Origin: Staphylococcus saccharolyticus
Lineage (GTDB): Bacteria > Bacillota > Bacilli > Staphylococcales > Staphylococcaceae
Direction: 5' to 3'
Length of the DNA: 64,000 nt
NCBI RefSeq assembly: GCF_900458815.1
Contig: NZ_UHDZ01000001.1
Span: forward strand, 2,232,001 to 2,296,000
The notes beneath the pieces were generated by a model. It searched no databases and was not told where the DNA came from. It saw only the letters and a list, made by a program, of their open reading frames with translations. Below are positions 61,852 to 64,000 of the stretch, piece by piece (positions within the stretch are counted from its first letter, which is position 1; every line of letters starts with the position of its first letter). Both the position numbers and the translations under genes were made by a program.

Positions 61852-62064
61852 TTATTCATTCTCCTCATTGATATTAAAATTTTTCTCTAACTCTTGGACT
61901 GCCCATTTCATTATTATTTCAAGATGTTTTTCTCGATTAATTTGTGAAACTACTTCTTGACCGTCTTTAAACTCGGTGTGCTCATAACTTTCAAAGTGAT
62001 TATAAATACTTGTTTTAAGTTGATATTTCACGTGTTCTAATACATCAATTTGTTCTTGATTCAT
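61852..62064 (-). CDS. Island early protein, unknown
   Basis: 70 residues from ATG 62064 (MNQEQIDVLEHVKYQLKTSIYNHFE), with AGGGTGAT upstream; longer frame to 62103 overlaps the upstream gene. Helical, charged. Unknown. Confidence 0.55.
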   Translation of the reverse strand: MNQEQIDVLEHVKYQLKTSIYNHFESYEHTEFKDGQEVVSQINREKHLEIIMKWAVQELEKNFNINEENE

Positions 62065-62068
62065 TTTA

Positions 62069-62224
62069 TTAATCACCCTTTTTGTATTCGTACTTATCAA
62101 CAATTGGTAATGTTAAAGTTTGTATTAGTGCAGTTATTGCAATCCCATGAATAAAATCAATAGAATATGCATATAAACAACCAATTGTTATAGCTAGTAC
62201 AGAAATCAAAATATATAATCTCAT
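62069..62224 (-). CDS. 51-residue membrane protein
   Basis: MRLYILISVLAITIGCLYAYS then FIHGIAITALIQTLTLPIV and a charged tail; two membrane segments. AAAGGAG 8 bp before ATG 62224. Tight packing between neighbours supports it. Small membrane proteins of this kind are common in staphylococcal islands and phages. Confidence 0.65.
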   Translation of the reverse strand: MRLYILISVLAITIGCLYAYSIDFIHGIAITALIQTLTLPIVDKYEYKKGD

Positions 62225-62239
62225 TTGTTTCACTCCTTT

Positions 62240-62512
62240 TTACATCCAATCTTTATGACGTTTTTTCATGTACTCTTCAAAACGTGGAATACTGATAACT
62301 GTCATCGTTGATGATAGAGAGTAATATAAATCATCAATACCTTTATGATCTTTTTCCCACTCTATTAGTATTCGTCTAGTTGATGAATAGCTAATACCAA
62401 ATATTTCGCTTAATGCCGACGGTTTAGCAAATAACGGATTGACTACAACTTGCTTTGGTTCTGTAATTACATTTTCTTCACTAGGTATATCTTGCAATTT
62501 TGTTCTTGGCAC
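62240..62512 (-). CDS. Putative excisionase/DNA-binding protein
   Basis: 90 residues. KPSALSEIFGISYSSTRRILIEWEKD is a helix-turn-helix like that of excisionases and MerR-type folds, and SIPRFEEYMKKRHKDWM follows. It directly abuts the str-like gene. By position it is the island's Xis or a second early regulator. Confidence 0.65.
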   Translation of the reverse strand: MPRTKLQDIPSEENVITEPKQVVVNPLFAKPSALSEIFGISYSSTRRILIEWEKDHKGIDDLYYSLSSTMTVISIPRFEEYMKKRHKDWM

Positions 62513-62725
62513 TTATTTAACCCCCTCTTTTTCATTGATTCCAAAAAATTCGTTCAAAGTTACATCAAGGGCTTTACACAATTTTGAAACAGTACTAAAA
62601 CTTGGATTAATTTGTTTTTCGTGATACAACTCGTGAATTGTCGTTCTAGAAACACCGGTATCTTCACTTAATTTTGTAGCTGTAATCCTCTTTCGCCCCA
62701 TAATCATACTTAAATTATTTTTCAT
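62513..62725 (-). CDS. Cro-like regulator (Str-type)
   Basis: 70-residue XRE helix-turn-helix protein (ITATKLSEDTGVSRTTIHELYHEKQINPSFSTVSKLCKALDVTLNEFFG). Divergent from the Stl-like repressor, 143 bp apart. First gene of the leftward early operon. Confidence 0.85.
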   Translation of the reverse strand: MKNNLSMIMGRKRITATKLSEDTGVSRTTIHELYHEKQINPSFSTVSKLCKALDVTLNEFFGINEKEGVK

Positions 62726-62868
62726 ATTATCACCTCTATTTGTAGGCTTTCATATTTTTGGGAATTGCCTACAAAAAGAATGTACCACAAAACATATTTT
62801 ACAGTCAACACTTTTATTCTTTGGAATCAATCCCTATAATTGTTGTATAATGACCTAGAGGTGATTTT

Positions 62869-63564
62869 ATGAAATTTGGAGATATATTAAAGGAATATAG
62901 AAAACAATTAAAGTTATCTGTAAATCAACTTTCTAAACTATCAAACGTATCAGTAGGCTATATTAGTAAACTTGAAAATAATAAAAGGAAATTCCCGACT
63001 ACTAGAACATTGTTTTTATTATTACTAGGATTTAAAAACTCAAAAATAAATGATCAATCTAAATCAACACAAGATGTAGACAATGAAATCAAAGATATTT
63101 TAAATGAGTTTATAAAAGCTGAAGATAGCGACATAGATAGTGAAGAACTGGAAAATTTATACAAAGATTTCAATACTTTCTATGAGGGTTTACACAAAAA
63201 AGTTGGAAATAAAGATGAAAGAAATAAAAATATGAATATATTCGTATATGAGGATGACGAAAAAGAGAAACACTCTGTTAATTTAGAAAAACCTATAAAC
63301 GATATAGCATTTCATCTTAAAGATAATGAAAATCAAAAATTTTATAACGGTGTAATGTTAAATGAATATGATAAAAACATGATAAATGAAATCATTAATT
63401 CATTTTTAGTTACTAAATTATCGCAAGAACAGGTCGATTTAAGTGAAGATATAGAACAACTTCAAAAAGATTTTAATGATTTCAAAAAAGAATCTATGTT
63501 AAATAAAAAGCAATTAAAAATGTTTGCTATTCACAACAATATTCAATCACTTAAAGATAAATAA
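62869..63564 (+). CDS. Stl-like island master repressor
   Basis: 231 residues: N-terminal XRE helix-turn-helix (LKLSVNQLSKLSNVSVGYISKLENNKRKFPTTRTLFLLLLG) and a long acidic, helical C-terminal part expected to bind a helper-phage antirepressor. A TATAAT (62846-62851) and AGAGGTGAT precede the ATG. In SaPIs Stl holds the leftward operons silent until a phage protein removes it. The C-terminal part decides which helper phage induces the island and is not similar to any I recall. Confidence 0.82.
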   Translation: MKFGDILKEYRKQLKLSVNQLSKLSNVSVGYISKLENNKRKFPTTRTLFLLLLGFKNSKINDQSKSTQDVDNEIKDILNEFIKAEDSDIDSEELENLYKDFNTFYEGLHKKVGNKDERNKNMNIFVYEDDEKEKHSVNLEKPINDIAFHLKDNENQKFYNGVMLNEYDKNMINEIINSFLVTKLSQEQVDLSEDIEQLQKDFNDFKKESMLNKKQLKMFAIHNNIQSLKDK

Positions 63565-63594
63565 TAAAATAATATAACAAAGGGGAAATGTAGA

Positions 63595-63828
63595 ATGTAC
63601 TTCAATGATTGGAAAGTTACTATTAACGGAAAAGGATCACATGATGTTGTGACAAATGAAGATACTTTGTTAATTTTGCAAGATTATCAACATGTTGAAA
63701 TAGCATTAAAATTAGTAAACGATACTATTCAAGTAAAATCATTAGGCTATGGAGAGGATGTAAGCATTAACCCTACTACAAAAGAAATAACGGTTAATGT
63801 AACAAATTTATTAGAAGATGATGAGTAA
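63595..63828 (+). CDS. Small island protein between repressor and integrase
   Basis: 77 residues, beta-rich (MYFNDWKVTINGKGSHDVVTNEDTLLILQDYQHVEIALKLVNDTIQVK) with an acidic tail. AAAGGGG 10 bp before the ATG. Same operon as integrase, 23 bp apart. Unknown. Confidence 0.65.
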   Translation: MYFNDWKVTINGKGSHDVVTNEDTLLILQDYQHVEIALKLVNDTIQVKSLGYGEDVSINPTTKEITVNVTNLLEDDE

Positions 63829-63851
63829 TTAAACAAAGGAGACTTTTACAC

Positions 63852-64000
63852 ATGTGGCATGAGAAATTTACTAATAAACATGGTGATACTAAATATCGCT
63901 ATTATGAGAAGTATAAAGATCCACTCACAAACAAATGGCGACGTGTTAGCGTGGTACTTAATAAGAATGGTAAACAGTCACAAAAGGAGGCTCAGAAACT
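63852..64000 (+). CDS. int: Tyrosine recombinase (integrase), N-terminal part, cut by window
   Basis: First 49 codons only: MWHEKFTNKHGDTKYRYYEKYKDP, then KWRRVSVVLNKNGKQSQKEAQK, the arm-type DNA-binding domain of staphylococcal phage and island integrases. AAGGAG upstream of ATG 63852. It should recombine the rpsR att site. Catalytic domain lies outside. Confidence 0.88.
   Translation, partial: MWHEKFTNKHGDTKYRYYEKYKDPLTNKWRRVSVVLNKNGKQSQKEAQK

Larger units (their letters stand above)
48613..64000. mobile_element. Phage-inducible chromosomal island (SaPI-like), right end outside window
   Basis: It has the SaPI gene order: integrase and stl-like repressor rightward; str-like regulator, small early genes, primase, VirE/SF3 helicase, iteron origin, and a LexA-controlled packaging operon ending in the small terminase subunit, all leftward. 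There are no capsid, tail or lysis genes, so it is a satellite, not a phage. The cargo zone between att and terS (48.8-54.2 kb) holds a MurJ-like flippase, an NYN RNase with hairpin array, and cadDX. Over 15.4 kb visible. The island's genes are intact, unlike the host DNA beside it, which suggests recent arrival. Confidence 0.88.

Overview
The window is low-GC Staphylococcus chromosome. Gene order matches the S. aureus/S. epidermidis stretch sle1 - metNIQ/mccAB - mpsABC - psm alpha locus - guaA/guaB/pbuX/xpt - tcyP/nfrA/ahpCF, in inverted orientation. The phenol-soluble modulin genes at 17.7-17.9 kb look like the PSM-alpha and PSM-delta of the S. epidermidis group. Many core genes are broken by in-frame stops and frameshifts: metQ, metN, mccB, mccA, a PAP2 phosphatase, mpsA, mpsB, mpsC, a CobW-type GTPase, tcyP, and others. 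Such heavy decay, including loss of the bicarbonate/respiration system mpsABC, fits a reductively evolving, CO2-dependent or anaerobic species of this group. S. saccharolyticus is my best guess, as an inference.

1-12.6 kb: a decayed glycosyltransferase, an intact amidase (Sle1), a broken methionine-import and methionine-to-cysteine locus, a pentapeptide-repeat protein, a sodium-coupled transporter and an esterase. 12.6-20.7 kb: dead mpsCBA, two PSM genes, a dead CobW GTPase, a VOC protein and a third tiny amphipathic peptide. 20.9-26.5 kb: an intact five-gene operon on the minus strand (ferredoxin, an unrecognised 569-residue protein, two ATP-grasp ligases, an MFS exporter). It looks like a small peptide or amino-acid-conjugate natural product pathway. 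26.9 kb: a candidate C-rich sRNA. 27.4-32.8 kb: the purine operon xpt-pbuX-guaB-guaA behind a guanine riboswitch. 33-36.7 kb: a general stress protein behind a sigma-B promoter, an acetyltransferase, a DUF536 protein and a truncated cystine transporter. 36.7-39.6 kb: a dead lactococcin-972-type bacteriocin cluster. 39.7-48.6 kb: nfrA, a dead FAH-family hydratase, ahpCF under a PerR box, lipoproteins and several small or broken genes.

48.6 kb to the end: a phage-inducible chromosomal island (SaPI-like) inserted at the 3' end of rpsR. An attachment-site copy lies at 48613-48630, followed by the orphaned rpsR terminator. From the right, the island has the integrase (cut by the window end), a divergent repressor pair (stl/str-like), small early genes, primase and VirE/SF3 helicase, an iteron origin, a LexA-boxed packaging operon ending in the small terminase subunit, and then a cargo zone. 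The cargo is cadDX (cadmium resistance), an NYN-domain RNase preceded by a striking non-coding hairpin array, and a second MurJ-like lipid flippase.

The most unusual item is that hairpin array (51809-52744). It holds about two dozen short hairpins with different stems but similar 3-6 nt A/T-rich loops, grouped by longer-range complementary stems. An intrinsic terminator and then the NYN ribonuclease gene follow in the same direction. The order promoter - structured RNA - terminator - RNase gene resembles type III toxin-antitoxin or RNA-based defence loci, but I recognise no described family with this RNA.
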